Shown here: positions 25,094-34,177 of the stretch, piece by piece
Layout: each line of letters opens with the position of its first letter
Numbering within the stretch: position 1 is the first letter of the stretch
Assembly: GCF_900142205.1 (NCBI RefSeq)
Contig: NZ_FRAA01000002.1
Span: 308,282-372,281, forward strand
Direction of reading: 5' to 3'
DNA from: Reichenbachiella agariperforans
GTDB taxonomy: Bacteria > Bacteroidota > Bacteroidia > Cytophagales > Cyclobacteriaceae
Length of the DNA stretch: 64,000 nucleotides
The notes under the pieces: model-generated
Databases searched by the model: none
Told to the model about the DNA's origin: nothing
The model's input: only the letters and a program-made list of their open reading frames with translations
Translations under genes and position numbers: made by a program

Positions 25094-26965
25094 TTAAAAG
25101 TACTTTTCATACCATTTCTGAAAAATATACAAGGCCCATACTTGTGCATGACTGTCCTCTGGATTGGTAGAAAATAATTTGGTTCGGAGCTTCTCGACCG
25201 CATCCCAATTAAACTGCCCTCCTGCCTCTATCTTGTCGCGATTAAAAACAGTCTGATCTAGCTCTTCTAGAAGAGCTGTTTTGAGCCAATCTAACAGCGG
25301 CATCTCAAAACCTTTTTTGGGTCGCTGATAGAGCTCCGCAGGTAGTATATCTCTATAGGTGTCTTGTAAAATTCGTTTTCGCATCTTGCTATTGATCTTA
25401 TATTCCACGGGCAAGCTGTGCACCCACTCGACCAACTCATGGTCCAAGAATGGGACGCGCACCTCTAGACTAGAAGCCATCGACATGAGGTCGACTTTCT
25501 TGAGCATGTCATTGGGCAAGACAAACTTCGTGTCTCCCATCAGCATGTCATTGATATTTTGATAATCAGCCAATGGACTCATCCACTGTGTGTAATAGTC
25601 ATCCTGTTGCTGGGGGGCTTTCATCATGCGCTGTGCATATCCTTGATCTGCAAGTGCAGCCAAAAACCAGTAGCGTTCTTGCGGAGCGATCTTTTTGGCC
25701 TTGTCGAAACGAATGACCTGGCGCATCAAGTTAGACCACTTGCCCGACCGGGACTGAGGCATCCGGTCAGCGATAGGTCGGATCGCAGTGGTCAGTTTAC
25801 CAAAATATCGGTCTTGATCCATTTTGAGCCAAGCAGCGTGCTTGTTGTAGCCCGAAAAAATCTCATCTGCCCCGTCTCCAGACAGGGAGACCGTGACATG
25901 CTCTCTGGTCTTTTTGCTCAAAATATACACTGGCAGAGCCGATGAATCCGCAAAAGGCTCATCGATATGCTCCACAAAATCTGCCATATAGGACAGCATG
26001 TCTTCATTGCTAAGTTTGAATGTGGTGTGATTCGTTCCACATTTTTTGGCTACTAGTTCCGCATAGCTTGTTTCGTCAAAGAAAGGATTGTCCGAAAAAC
26101 CTATGGAGAAAGTTGACAGTTGAGCGGTGTGTCGCGCAGCTATACTCGTGATGACACTGCTATCAATCCCTCCACTAAGGAAAGTCCCCAGCGGAACATC
26201 GGCAATCATTCGTTTTTTTACCGATGCCTCCAATCGCTCAGCCAATTCCTTTTTGGCCTCCTCATAACTCAAATCCTGACGCACTTTAGAGCGAAGCAAC
26301 TCATAATAAGTACTGATCTCAGCTACTCCGTTTCGGATTTCAATACACTCTCCTGGCATGAGTTTTTTGATTCCCTTGACCATCGTCAAAGGTGCAGGAG
26401 TATAGTTGAGTTGTAGGTAATAGTGGAGTGCCTGTTGGTCGACTTGCTTATCAATCGCAAAGGCTAGCAGAGACTGCATCTCAGAAGCGAACAGCAATTT
26501 GGACTCGTCCTGCCAATACAGCAGCGGCTTAATGCCCATCCGATCCCTAGCGACAAAAAGAGACTGCTCATGCGTATCATAAATCGCCAGTGCAAAAAAA
26601 CCATTGAGACGGTTAAGACAAGATTTGCCTTCCCGTGCATAGAGATGCATAATCACCTCGGTATCGGTATGAGAGTGGAAGTGAATTCCTTTAGCGATGA
26701 GCTCTTGACGTAGTTCTAGAAAGTTGAAAATCTCCCCATTGAACACCATCACATAGCGTCCATCCATAATCTGCATCGGCTGATGTCCGTGATCACTCGT
26801 GTCCAAAATAGACAAGCGACGATGCCCTAGCCCAACATTTTGATCCCTCCATGTTGCATGATGATCCGGTCCACGGTGTGCTATTCGCTCGGTGGCCTCT
26901 TCCAAATGCTCCATCTGAGCCTGCTCTGATTCTTTGAAAGCCCATATTCCTGTAATCCCACACAT
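25094..26965 (-). CDS. asnB: Asparagine synthetase (glutamine-hydrolysing)
   Basis: 623-residue two-domain enzyme making asparagine from aspartate, ATP and glutamine. The N-terminal class II glutaminase starts with the catalytic Cys2 in MCGITGIWAF, with RIAHRGPDHH, GLGHRRLSI, VMFNGEIFNFLELR and HTDTEVIMHLY. The C-terminal synthetase has the PP-loop FLSGGIDSSVITSIA (about 262-276), LSGDGADEIFSGYNKH and LRKVDLMSMASSLEVRVPFLD. Length is closer to the surface-glycan-associated AsnB type than to E. coli AsnB (554). No other polysaccharide genes adjoin it. Confidence 0.92.
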   Translation of the reverse strand: MCGITGIWAFKESEQAQMEHLEEATERIAHRGPDHHATWRDQNVGLGHRRLSILDTSDHGHQPMQIMDGRYVMVFNGEIFNFLELRQELIAKGIHFHSHTDTEVIMHLYAREGKSCLNRLNGFFALAIYDTHEQSLFVARDRMGIKPLLYWQDESKLLFASEMQSLLAFAIDKQVDQQALHYYLQLNYTPAPLTMVKGIKKLMPGECIEIRNGVAEISTYYELLRSKVRQDLSYEEAKKELAERLEASVKKRMIADVPLGTFLSGGIDSSVITSIAARHTAQLSTFSIGFSDNPFFDETSYAELVAKKCGTNHTTFKLSNEDMLSYMADFVEHIDEPFADSSALPVYILSKKTREHVTVSLSGDGADEIFSGYNKHAAWLKMDQDRYFGKLTTAIRPIADRMPQSRSGKWSNLMRQVIRFDKAKKIAPQERYWFLAALADQGYAQRMMKAPQQQDDYYTQWMSPLADYQNINDMLMGDTKFVLPNDMLKKVDLMSMASSLEVRVPFLDHELVEWVHSLPVEYKINSKMRKRILQDTYRDILPAELYQRPKKGFEMPLLDWLKTALLEELDQTVFNRDKIEAGGQFNWDAVEKLRTKLFSTNPEDSHAQVWALYIFQKWYEKYF

Positions 26966-27087
26966 AATAGATCAAATGGTAAGCTGCAATAATAATGAAT
27001 CACCAAAGATCGACATCTCTCGCTAGTGGGATTTTAGAACCAAATAGAATGAATAGTAGCGAAATAGTAGAAATTGGAAAATAAGAA

Positions 27088-27095
27088 TATATTTG
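27088..27095 (+). promoter_or_regulatory. TAnnTTTG-type -7 promoter element before tRNA-Ala
   Basis: TATATTTG followed by CGACC, 14 bases before the 5' end of tRNA-Ala. A TTG at 27074-27076 is too close to be a standard -33 element. Confidence 0.45.
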
Positions 27096-27109
27096 CGACC
27101 TGCTAACAA

Positions 27110-27186
27110 GGGGAATTAGCTCAGTTGGCTAGAGCGCTACGCTGGCAGCGTAGAGGTCATCGGTTCGAATCCGATATTCTCCACCA
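27110..27186 (+). tRNA. tRNA-Ala (GGC)
   Basis: Full cloverleaf: acceptor GGGGAAT pairs with ATTCTCC (one G-U), discriminator A, CCA encoded; D arm GCTCAGTTGGCTAGAGC; anticodon stem CTACG/CGTAG with loop CTGGCAG, anticodon GGC (alanine); T arm ATCGG-TTCGAAT-CCGAT. It is the only one of the three tRNAs in the window with a templated CCA. Confidence 0.96.
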
Positions 27187-27224
27187 AAGGAAGTCTATAT
27201 GGCTTCCTTTTTTTATCTTCGGTC

Positions 27225-27794
27225 ATGGACGCACTTCTCACCGATATCAAGAATTGCACACTGTGTGAACCACACTTATCTACAGGGGTACGTCCCGTGC
27301 TGAGTGCTCATTCTCAAAGTAAAATTGTCATCATCGGGCAAGCGCCAGGTAGAGCCGTACATCAATCAGGCATACCATGGGACGACCCAAGTGGAGATAA
27401 CCTTAGGCAATGGCTGGGGATAGACAAAACTATTTTCTACGAACCAGAGCAGATTGCATTGGTCCCTATGGGTTTTTGTTATCCTGGGACAGGAAAATCA
27501 GGTGATCTTCCTCCTCGAAAGGAATGTGCTCCACTATGGCATCAGTCCCTCTGGGAACAGATGAGTAAGGTAAAACTCACATTGCTCATCGGACAGTATG
27601 CCCAAAAATACTACTTGGGAAAAGGCACTTACAGTACCCTGACCGAAACGGTCAAGAACTATCAAGAGTACTTGCCGAAGTATTTTGTCTTGCCACACCC
27701 TTCACCACGCAACAATATCTGGAGGGCGAAGAACCCATGGTTTGACCAACAAGTCTTACCCGTTCTCAGAGAAAAAATTCATGAAATCGTGTAA
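27225..27794 (+). CDS. Uracil-DNA glycosylase family protein with probable Fe-S cluster
   Basis: 189 residues of the UDG superfamily (COG1573-like). Motif 1 is VIIGQAPGRAVHQSGIPWDD (about 35-54) and motif 2 is LPHPSPRN (about 160s), matching GEAPG and HPSP of family-4-type enzymes. Cys11, Cys14, Cys85 and Cys101 have the spacing of the four cluster-binding cysteines in family 4 enzymes. Motif 1 has Gln-Ala-Pro-Gly-Arg rather than the usual Glu-rich form, so uracil removal from DNA is likely by family but the exact substrate is open. It begins 38 bases after tRNA-Ala. Confidence 0.8.
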   Translation: MDALLTDIKNCTLCEPHLSTGVRPVLSAHSQSKIVIIGQAPGRAVHQSGIPWDDPSGDNLRQWLGIDKTIFYEPEQIALVPMGFCYPGTGKSGDLPPRKECAPLWHQSLWEQMSKVKLTLLIGQYAQKYYLGKGTYSTLTETVKNYQEYLPKYFVLPHPSPRNNIWRAKNPWFDQQVLPVLREKIHEIV

Positions 27795-27844
27795 GCAGGG
27801 GAACCAAAATACTACTATAAAACTTTATCCTTCTAAAAAAACAC

Positions 27845-28228
27845 ATGCCCAACACCCTAGAAACTAACAAGTCCAATGCCATCGCTTTTTATCAAATGGC
27901 CTATGAAGGCAATCCTCGCAAGGCCACAGAATTATATACAGGAGCGCATTATATTCAACACAACCCAGCTGTAGGAGACGGCAAAGAGGCCTTCATCTCC
28001 TACTTCGAAAAAATGCACGCCGAATATCCAGACAAATCCATCCAGTTCGTCCGAGCGATCGCAGAGGGAGATCTTGTATCACTTCATACCCATCAAGTCT
28101 GGCCTGATGACGACCAATATGTCACCATGGACTTTTTTCGCTTTGACGAGCATGGCAAAATCGTCGAACACTGGGACGCAATCCAACAAATCCCTAGAGT
28201 CTCTGCAAATGGGAATACGATGTACTAG
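27845..28228 (+). CDS. SnoaL-like (NTF2 fold) protein
   Basis: A 127-residue single-domain protein with the SnoaL/NTF2 pattern: NAIAFYQMAYEGNPRKATELY at the start, YIQHNPAVGDGKEAFISYF (about 38-57, with the His-Asn-Pro pair of SnoaL-like ester cyclases), VRAIAEGDLVSLHTH, and MDFFRFDEHGKIVEHWDAIQQIP (about 95-117). Family members include polyketide cyclases and many uncharacterised small enzymes; the reaction is unknown. It lies 50 bases after the UDG-like gene and is followed by a palindrome. Confidence 0.85.
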   Translation: MPNTLETNKSNAIAFYQMAYEGNPRKATELYTGAHYIQHNPAVGDGKEAFISYFEKMHAEYPDKSIQFVRAIAEGDLVSLHTHQVWPDDDQYVTMDFFRFDEHGKIVEHWDAIQQIPRVSANGNTMY

Positions 28229-28284
28229 TTAATTCGAAAATGAATATTTTTTTCCGACTTTATAATCTGAATTACGTAGTTTTC

Positions 28285-28308
28285 ACAGACACTTTATAAA
28301 GTGTCTGT
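28285..28308 (+). terminator. Perfect palindrome, probable terminator
   Basis: A perfect 12+12 base inverted repeat with no spacer (some pairs must open to form the loop), followed by TTATTAT, 57 bases after the SnoaL-like stop and before metY. Weaker than the other terminators because the T-run is short; an operator site for metY is an alternative. Confidence 0.5.
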
Positions 28309-28365
28309 TTATTATCATCAAATAATTTCGACCTGAGCACTATCGACTCAGCAAATCAAACAAGC

Positions 28366-29640
28366 ATGAAAAAAGAAACCATCAGTATCCATGGAGGGTA
28401 TGAAACCGAGCCCACTACAAAATCTGTCGCTGTACCGATTTACCAAACTGTAGCATACGAATTTGACAATGCCCAGCACGGGGCAGATTTATTTAACCTA
28501 GAAGTACCTGGCAATATCTACAGCCGTATCATGAATCCAACTGTGGACGTACTAGAGCAGCGCATGGCTGCTTTAGAAGGAGGCGTGGCTGCCTTGTGCG
28601 TTAGTTCGGGCAGTGCAGCAGCCAACTACGCCATTCTAAATATCGCCGAAGCAGGAGATAATATCATTTCTACTCCACAGCTATATGGAGGAACCTATAC
28701 GCTTTTTGCACACATGCTACCCAAACAAGGAATCGACGTGCGCTTCGCTGAGTCATCTGATGCTGCAGATATCGTCAAACTGATCGATGACAAAACCAAA
28801 GCAGTATACTGTGAGTCTATCGGAAATCCAGCGGGAAATATCACAGACATTGAAGCTATTGCAAAAGCAGCTCATGCCAAGGGTGTCCCTGTGATCGTCG
28901 ACAATACAGTCGCTTCGCCAGCAATCATCAACCCTATCGAATATGGTGCAGACGTGGTTGTTCACTCACTGACCAAGTATGTCGGAGGACATGGTACTAC
29001 GCTCGGTGGTGTAATCGTAGATAGTGGCAAGTTTCCATGGGATCAGCACACTAATCGCTTCCCGATGTTTAGCAATCCTGAGCCGGCATATCATGGCGTA
29101 GTGTACAACGAAACTTTCGGTCCAGCGGCATTTATCGCTCGCACACGAACGGTCGCACTGCGCAACACTGGATCAGCACTATCAGCCATGGCCGCTTTTC
29201 AGCTAATGCAGGGATTAGAAACCCTCAGTCTACGGATGGAGCGCCATTGTCAAAATGCTATGGCTGTCGCTCAGTACCTAGAAAAACACGACCAAGTATC
29301 TTGGGTGAGATATGGCGGCTTACCCTCTAGTGAGTATCACGACTTGGCAAAAAAATACTGTGATGGCAAACCCTCATCACTGATGACCTTTGGGATCAAA
29401 GGAGGATATGAAAAAGCAGAGAAGTTCTACGATGCATTGAACCTGTTCAAACGTCTCGTCAACATTGGTGATACCAAATCTCTGGCTTGCCATCCTTCAT
29501 CCACCACACACCGACAGATGTCTGTCGAGGAACAAGCGAAGGCTGGCGTGACACAGGACTTGCTAAGGCTATGTATAGGAATCGAGCATATAGACGATAT
29601 ACTCGCTGATCTAGATCAGGCCTTTGCGACAGTCAAATAA
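28366..29640 (+). CDS. metY: O-acetylhomoserine sulfhydrylase / aminocarboxypropyltransferase
   Basis: PLP enzyme of the Cys/Met-metabolism family that makes homocysteine (or methionine) directly from O-acetylhomoserine and sulfide (or methanethiol). 424 residues. Features: IYQTVAYEFDNAQHGADLF (about 26), SRIMNPTVDVLEQRMAALEGG, CVSSGSAAANYAIL, TPQLYGGTYTLF, and the PLP lysine Lys204 in HSLTKYVGGHGTTLGGVIVD. The insertion around FPMFSNPEPAYHG is typical of MetY rather than MetB/MetC. No SAM riboswitch was recognised upstream. A strong terminator follows. Confidence 0.92.
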   Translation: MKKETISIHGGYETEPTTKSVAVPIYQTVAYEFDNAQHGADLFNLEVPGNIYSRIMNPTVDVLEQRMAALEGGVAALCVSSGSAAANYAILNIAEAGDNIISTPQLYGGTYTLFAHMLPKQGIDVRFAESSDAADIVKLIDDKTKAVYCESIGNPAGNITDIEAIAKAAHAKGVPVIVDNTVASPAIINPIEYGADVVVHSLTKYVGGHGTTLGGVIVDSGKFPWDQHTNRFPMFSNPEPAYHGVVYNETFGPAAFIARTRTVALRNTGSALSAMAAFQLMQGLETLSLRMERHCQNAMAVAQYLEKHDQVSWVRYGGLPSSEYHDLAKKYCDGKPSSLMTFGIKGGYEKAEKFYDALNLFKRLVNIGDTKSLACHPSSTTHRQMSVEEQAKAGVTQDLLRLCIGIEHIDDILADLDQAFATVK

Positions 29641-29659
29641 TCCCCCTAATAACTGCCTT

Positions 29660-29703
29660 CCTCTGTGTCGAAAATGTATTTCGGCACAGAGGTTTTCTTT
29701 TTT
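29660..29703 (+). terminator. Rho-independent terminator of metY
   Basis: A 14-base stem with one mismatch (29660-29673 with 29679-29692) and a 5-base loop, followed by TTTTCTTTTTTT, 20 bases after the stop. Confidence 0.88.
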
Positions 29704-30225
29704 AAAAAGTTCTAGCTTCCCCCAATGGTTTTGAAAGCTTGCACAACAAATAGGTAAACGTTGTACAACAACACCTCTGAGCTTGCGCAAGCTTTGGTGC
29801 GAGGTAAGGGTACTTCATGAAAACAGCCCTTTACTCACGTGAAATATCTTATTCACCCCTTTTATGGATCAGTTGGTATGTCTGGAAATAAAAATCAATA
29901 TTTGATATTGAGCATTCGATATTCATTATTCCAATCATTTAAATATTACCTCAAAGACTCATAATAGGTGATTATTTTATAAAAAAAACAATAACGGATT
30001 TCGAACAACGAATCGTTGAATAACGAAGTGATCCCTTTTCTTTCAAGACCTGAGCTGAAAACATTAATAGATTTGTTTCTTTATAAGAGACATGAATAGA
30101 GTTTATGATGCTAATTCTAGCAATAAAAGAACTGATTCAAAGGTATTTAGGTTGGATTTAGATTTTCTGATGCATTATGAGGGTTTAATCACTAGCTTTG
30201 CGGCTGGATAGAAAAAAAGCCCCAT
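29704..30225. other. Gene-free AT-rich spacer with repeats
   Basis: About 520 bases with no supported gene. It holds a perfect 14-base palindrome (AGCTTGCGCAAGCT, about 29782-29795), a degenerate GATATTGAGCATTCGATATTC-like stretch at about 29905-29935, and copy 2 of the dispersed repeat (29989-30035). A 39-codon frame at 30092-30211 is noted separately as unsupported. Confidence 0.6.
29989..30035 (+). repeat. Dispersed intergenic repeat, copy 2
   Basis: 47 bases matching the minus strand of 5903-5948 at roughly 85% identity with one gap. The unit is itself partly repetitive (GAACAACGAATCGTTGAATAACGAAG). Confidence 0.7.
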
Positions 30226-30672
30226 ATGAAGCGCGTCAACGAGTATCGAAAACTGTATAATGTAGCTCCAGACACTGATCTGAAGCAACTCAAAACGACC
30301 TATAGAAATCTGGTCAAAGAATGGCACCCAGACAAGTTCCAAGATGAAACTGAAAAGGCTGCTGCTGAGCTCAAAAGTCAGCAAATCATCGACGCGTACC
30401 ACTTTCTCGTGAGCATCGCGCCAGAGACCAAAGAGGCCAATCTCGCCGAATACACGGTCACGACTACCGAATCTGGTATAGCAGACTTCAAGCACAAAGG
30501 GCTGTTGCTAGAGGTCTCGTTCATGGATGGCACGACCTACGAATACTTTGGGGTCAACAAAAACATGTATGCCAAGCTAGTCAACGCAGACAAGCCCTAC
30601 CGCTTTGCCAAACGAAACATCTTCAATGCCTACCTCTACAGAAAGTCTAAAAAAGACCAAGTACAGGACTAA
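30226..30672 (+). CDS. J-domain protein with C-terminal KTSC domain
   Basis: 148 residues. The N-terminal J domain (about 5-65) has LYNVAPDTDLKQLKTTYRNLVKEWHPDKF with the HPD motif that stimulates Hsp70 ATPase. The C-terminal KTSC domain (about 88-140) has LLLEVSFMDGTTYEYFGVNKNMYAKLVNA and NIFNAYLYR, matching the Y.YF.VP...Y..L..A ... F...I...Y pattern. Combination of J and KTSC domains is common in Bacteroidota; a co-chaperone role is inferred. A terminator hairpin follows. Confidence 0.85.
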   Translation: MKRVNEYRKLYNVAPDTDLKQLKTTYRNLVKEWHPDKFQDETEKAAAELKSQQIIDAYHFLVSIAPETKEANLAEYTVTTTESGIADFKHKGLLLEVSFMDGTTYEYFGVNKNMYAKLVNADKPYRFAKRNIFNAYLYRKSKKDQVQD

Positions 30673-30699
30673 GCCGTTCTTCTAGAGATCGAAAACATC

Positions 30700-30732
30700 A
30701 AATCCCATGGGCTCAGGCTGATGGGATTTTTT
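30700..30732 (+). terminator. Rho-independent terminator after the J-domain gene
   Basis: A 9-base-pair stem (30700-30708 with 30721-30729) with a 12-base loop, running into a T-tract to 30732. Confidence 0.75.
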
Positions 30733-30871
30733 GTTGGTAGAAAGGGTCTGTGTATCACAGACCAACACCAAACATGAGGGCACTAACCTTTTCGCTACCC
30801 ATCTGAAAGTTCTCCATACAGCAAAGTGGGGCTTTTCTAAACCCTTGGAGTACGCACAGTTCACCCATGTC

Positions 30872-32041
30872 TTATTTCAAATACTCGAACTCGCCGTTCA
30901 CCGTTTTGATGGTGGCTTTGGTGGTTTCGGAGGATTCTACGCGACCGATGATTTGAGCAGGTACGCCGAAGGATTCCGAAATGGCGATGATCTCTGCCGC
31001 TAGCTCTTCTGGTACATAGAGTTCCATACGGTGCCCCATGTTGAAGACTTTGTACATTTCTTTCCAGTCCGTACCACTCTCCTCATGAATCAGCTTGAAC
31101 AGCGGAGGAATCTCGAAGAGATTGTCTTTGATCACATGTACATCATTGACGAAGTGTAGTACTTTGGTCTGGGCGCCACCGCTACAGTGTACCATACCAT
31201 GGATTTGTGATCTATAGCCCTCCAGTATCTTTTTGATGATAGGCGCGTAGGTTCTGGTCGGTGACAAGACGAGTTTACCTGTGTCTAGCGGTGAGCCTTC
31301 TACTTTGTCTAGCAAATCTTTGCTCCCTGAGTAGATAAGCTCAGCTGGTACAGATGGGTCAAAACACTCTGGATACTTCTCCATGTACTTCTTGGCGAAG
31401 ACATCATGGCGCGCAGAAGTCAATCCGTTGCTACCCATACCGCCGTTGTACTCGGTCTCATAGTTGGCCTGTCCATACGAGGCTAGTCCGACGATGACGT
31501 CACCGCCTGTGATTTTCTCATTGCTGATCACATCGGCTCTTTTCATGCGGCCGATGACGGTACTGTCTACTACGACGGTACGTACGAGATCACCCAAATC
31601 AGCTGTTTCACCACCCGTAGATTTGATATCCACACCATTGTCACGGAGCATCTGGAGGACTTCTTCTGTGCCTTCGATCAGTGCGGTGAGCACTTCGCCC
31701 GGAATCAAATTTTTGTTCCTACCTATCGTGGACGAGAGCAAGATGTTGTCGACTGCACCTACACACAGCAGATCGTCGGTGTTCATGATGACCGCATCCT
31801 GCGCGATCCCTTTCCAGACCGACAGATCACCCGTTTCTTTCCAATACATATAGGCCAAAGACGACTTGGTCCCTGCACCATCGGCATGCATGATGTTGCA
31901 GTAGTCCTCGCTACCACCGAGCATATCAGGGACGATTTTACAAAAGGCATTTGGGAATACGCCTTTGTCTATGTTTTTGATGGCGTTGTGTACGTCTTCT
32001 TTAGAGGCCGACACGCCTCGCTGCATATATCTTTCGTCCAT
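30872..32041 (-). CDS. purM: Phosphoribosylformylglycinamidine cyclo-ligase (AIR synthase)
   Basis: Step 5 of purine synthesis, making AIR from FGAM and ATP. 389 residues, as in the Bacteroidota form (about 40 longer than E. coli PurM). Motifs: HADGAGTKSSLAYMYWKETG (about 52-71), AQDAVIMNTDDLLCVGA (about 80-96), STGGETADLGDLVRTVVVD (about 140-158), GGDVIVGLASYGQANYETEYNGGMGSNGLTSARHD, and the C-terminal HCSGGAQTKVLHF and MGHRMELYV. The last 100 residues diverge from classic PurM but keep the fold motifs. A TAGCTTTG element lies 25 bases upstream of the ATG. Confidence 0.92.
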   Translation of the reverse strand: MDERYMQRGVSASKEDVHNAIKNIDKGVFPNAFCKIVPDMLGGSEDYCNIMHADGAGTKSSLAYMYWKETGDLSVWKGIAQDAVIMNTDDLLCVGAVDNILLSSTIGRNKNLIPGEVLTALIEGTEEVLQMLRDNGVDIKSTGGETADLGDLVRTVVVDSTVIGRMKRADVISNEKITGGDVIVGLASYGQANYETEYNGGMGSNGLTSARHDVFAKKYMEKYPECFDPSVPAELIYSGSKDLLDKVEGSPLDTGKLVLSPTRTYAPIIKKILEGYRSQIHGMVHCSGGAQTKVLHFVNDVHVIKDNLFEIPPLFKLIHEESGTDWKEMYKVFNMGHRMELYVPEELAAEIIAISESFGVPAQIIGRVESSETTKATIKTVNGEFEYLK

Positions 32042-32065
32042 GGTATCGAGCTATGAATAATGCCG

Positions 32066-32073
32066 CAAAGCTA
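32066..32073 (-). promoter_or_regulatory. TAnnTTTG-type -7 promoter element before purM
   Basis: TAGCTTTG followed by CGGC on the minus strand, 24 bases before the purM ATG. Confidence 0.45.
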
Positions 32074-32232
32074 ATAAACTATCTCTTTTGCTCTCTGATT
32101 CTAGCGAGTTCATTATCAATCTAATCTTAGACATTAAGCATCATTTTGACCCTTCCTAGCTAATACTTCTTAGGTTTTGATGGAAAAGAAAGTATATTTA
32201 TTTTCTTAAAAAACGAGACTAAATTATTATAC

Positions 32233-34128
32233 ATGTTAAGCAAAGTAGAAAACCTCAGTGAATACTTTTTGGCCTACGAAAAGAGTGTTGCCAATACCGA
32301 CACCTTTTGGGAGAGAGTAGCCAATCAGTTTTACTGGAGAAAAAGATGGGACAAAGTAGTAGAATCAGATTTTGAGAAGGGCAAAGCAGAATGGTTCATC
32401 AACGGAAAACTCAACATCACCGAAAACATCCTTGAGCGCCACCTATTCACCATAGGAGACAAGCCCGCCATCATCTGGGAACCCAACAACCCCAAGGAGG
32501 ACAACATCACACTCACCTATAAGCAGCTCCACCAGAAGGTGTGTGAATTTGCCAACGTCCTGCTCAATAACAACATCCAAAAAGGCGATCGCGTTATCAT
32601 CTACATGCCGATGATCCCAGAGGCGGCCATTGCGATGCTGGCCTGTGCCCGTATCGGTGCGGTACACTCTGTAGTATTTGCTGGTTTTTCATCGTCAGCA
32701 CTCGCAGACCGTATCATCGACTGTGAGGCCAAAATGGTCTTAACTTCAGACGGCAACTTCAGAGGAGCCAAATCCATCGGCGTAAAATCAGTCGTGGACG
32801 AAGCACTAGAAAAAACAACAACAGTCGAAAAAGTCATCGTCGTAGAGCGCACCAAGACGCCTGTCACCATGAAGGCAGACAGAGACCTATGGTGGCATAA
32901 CGAAGTGGCCAAAGTAGACGCCAACAATAAGGCCGAAGAAATGGACTCAGAGGACATGCTCTTCATCCTGTACACATCTGGCTCGACGGGACAGCCCAAA
33001 GGAGTCGTACACACTACAGGAGGTTACATGGTCTACACCCAGTATTCGTTCCAAAACGTGTTTCAATACAACACCGATGATGTGTACTGGTGTACCGCAG
33101 ATGTCGGCTGGATTACAGGACACTCCTATATCGTATATGGCCCCTTACTCACAGGAGCTACTACGATCATGTTCGAGGGGGTACCAACCTATCCCGATGC
33201 AGGTAGATTTTGGGAGATCGTTGACAAGTACAAGGTCAATCAGTTCTACACTGCGCCTACAGCCATCCGTGCCCTACAGGCATATGGACTAGAAGCGGTC
33301 ACACCCTACAAACTGGACTCGCTCAAAGTACTCGGTACGGTAGGTGAACCCATCAACGAAGAAGCATGGCACTGGTACCACGATCATATCGGCAAGGGCA
33401 AATGTCCAATCGTCGATACGTGGTGGCAGACAGAAACAGGAGGAATTATGATCTCTCCACTAGCGGGACTCACTCCTACCAAACCCGGCTATGCAACTCT
33501 ACCGCTACCGGGCATCCGTCCAGTGATCGTAGACCCTGATGGCAACATACTGAAAGGTAACGGCGTACAAGGCAACCTGTGCATCAGTCACCCTTGGCCC
33601 TCAATGATACGCACGACCTACGGCGATCATGAGCGCTGCATCAACACCTACTTTTCCACGTATAAGGGGATGTATTTCACTGGAGATGGAGTTAAAAGAG
33701 ACGAGGACGGATACTACCGCATCCTAGGCCGTGTCGATGATGTCATCAATGTCTCTGGACACAGAATGGGCACAGCCGAAGTAGAAAATGCCATCAACGA
33801 GCACCCAAAAGTCATCGAATCGGCAGTGGTCGGTTTCCCACACAACATCAAGGGGCAAGGTATCTACGCCTATGTGATCTGTGATATGGAAGGACGCACG
33901 GAAGCGAATCTCAAAGAGGAAATTCGTGCTACGGTCAGCAAAATCATCGGACCAATCGCCAAGCCAGACCAGGTGCAGATCGTATCAGGGTTGCCAAAAA
34001 CCAGATCTGGTAAGATCATGCGTAGAATCCTGAGAAAGGTTGCCGAAAAGGACACTTCAAACCTAGGTGACACCTCCACACTACTCAACCCAGAAGTAGT
34101 CGATGAGATCATCAAGGGTGCGCAGTAA
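32233..34128 (+). CDS. acs: Acetyl-CoA synthetase
   Basis: AMP-forming acetate-CoA ligase, 631 residues. The N-terminal ACAS domain has FWERVANQFYWRKRWDKV. AMP-binding motifs: LFILYTSGSTGQPKGVVHT (about 242-260), TADVGWITGHSYIVYGPL, VDTWWQTETGGIMISP (about 393-408, acetate pocket), YYRILGRVDDVINVSGHRMGTAEVENAI, and the C-terminal lysine in GLPKTRSGKIMRRILRK (about 585-601) that Pat/CobB-type acetylation normally controls. Divergent from purM with a 190-base spacer. Confidence 0.96.
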   Translation: MLSKVENLSEYFLAYEKSVANTDTFWERVANQFYWRKRWDKVVESDFEKGKAEWFINGKLNITENILERHLFTIGDKPAIIWEPNNPKEDNITLTYKQLHQKVCEFANVLLNNNIQKGDRVIIYMPMIPEAAIAMLACARIGAVHSVVFAGFSSSALADRIIDCEAKMVLTSDGNFRGAKSIGVKSVVDEALEKTTTVEKVIVVERTKTPVTMKADRDLWWHNEVAKVDANNKAEEMDSEDMLFILYTSGSTGQPKGVVHTTGGYMVYTQYSFQNVFQYNTDDVYWCTADVGWITGHSYIVYGPLLTGATTIMFEGVPTYPDAGRFWEIVDKYKVNQFYTAPTAIRALQAYGLEAVTPYKLDSLKVLGTVGEPINEEAWHWYHDHIGKGKCPIVDTWWQTETGGIMISPLAGLTPTKPGYATLPLPGIRPVIVDPDGNILKGNGVQGNLCISHPWPSMIRTTYGDHERCINTYFSTYKGMYFTGDGVKRDEDGYYRILGRVDDVINVSGHRMGTAEVENAINEHPKVIESAVVGFPHNIKGQGIYAYVICDMEGRTEANLKEEIRATVSKIIGPIAKPDQVQIVSGLPKTRSGKIMRRILRKVAEKDTSNLGDTSTLLNPEVVDEIIKGAQ

Positions 34129-34143
34129 AAATCAACACATGCT

Positions 34144-34177
34144 AAACCACTGCCAGACATCAAGGCAGTGGTTTTTT
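34144..34177 (+). terminator. Rho-independent terminator of acs
   Basis: A perfect 11-base-pair stem (34144-34154 with 34164-34174) and 9-base loop with a T-run, 15 bases after acs. It touches the stop of the converging gene, so it may also end that transcript. Confidence 0.9.

Noticed and set aside
28229-28365. Possible SAM or other riboswitch before metY
   Set aside because: No conserved core of the known SAM classes was recognised; only the palindrome at 28285-28308 is visible.
30092-30211. A 39-codon plus-strand frame ending 14 bases before the J-domain gene
   Set aside because: No ribosome site or recognisable protein pattern; it could be real but nothing supports it beyond an open frame in a repeat-rich spacer.
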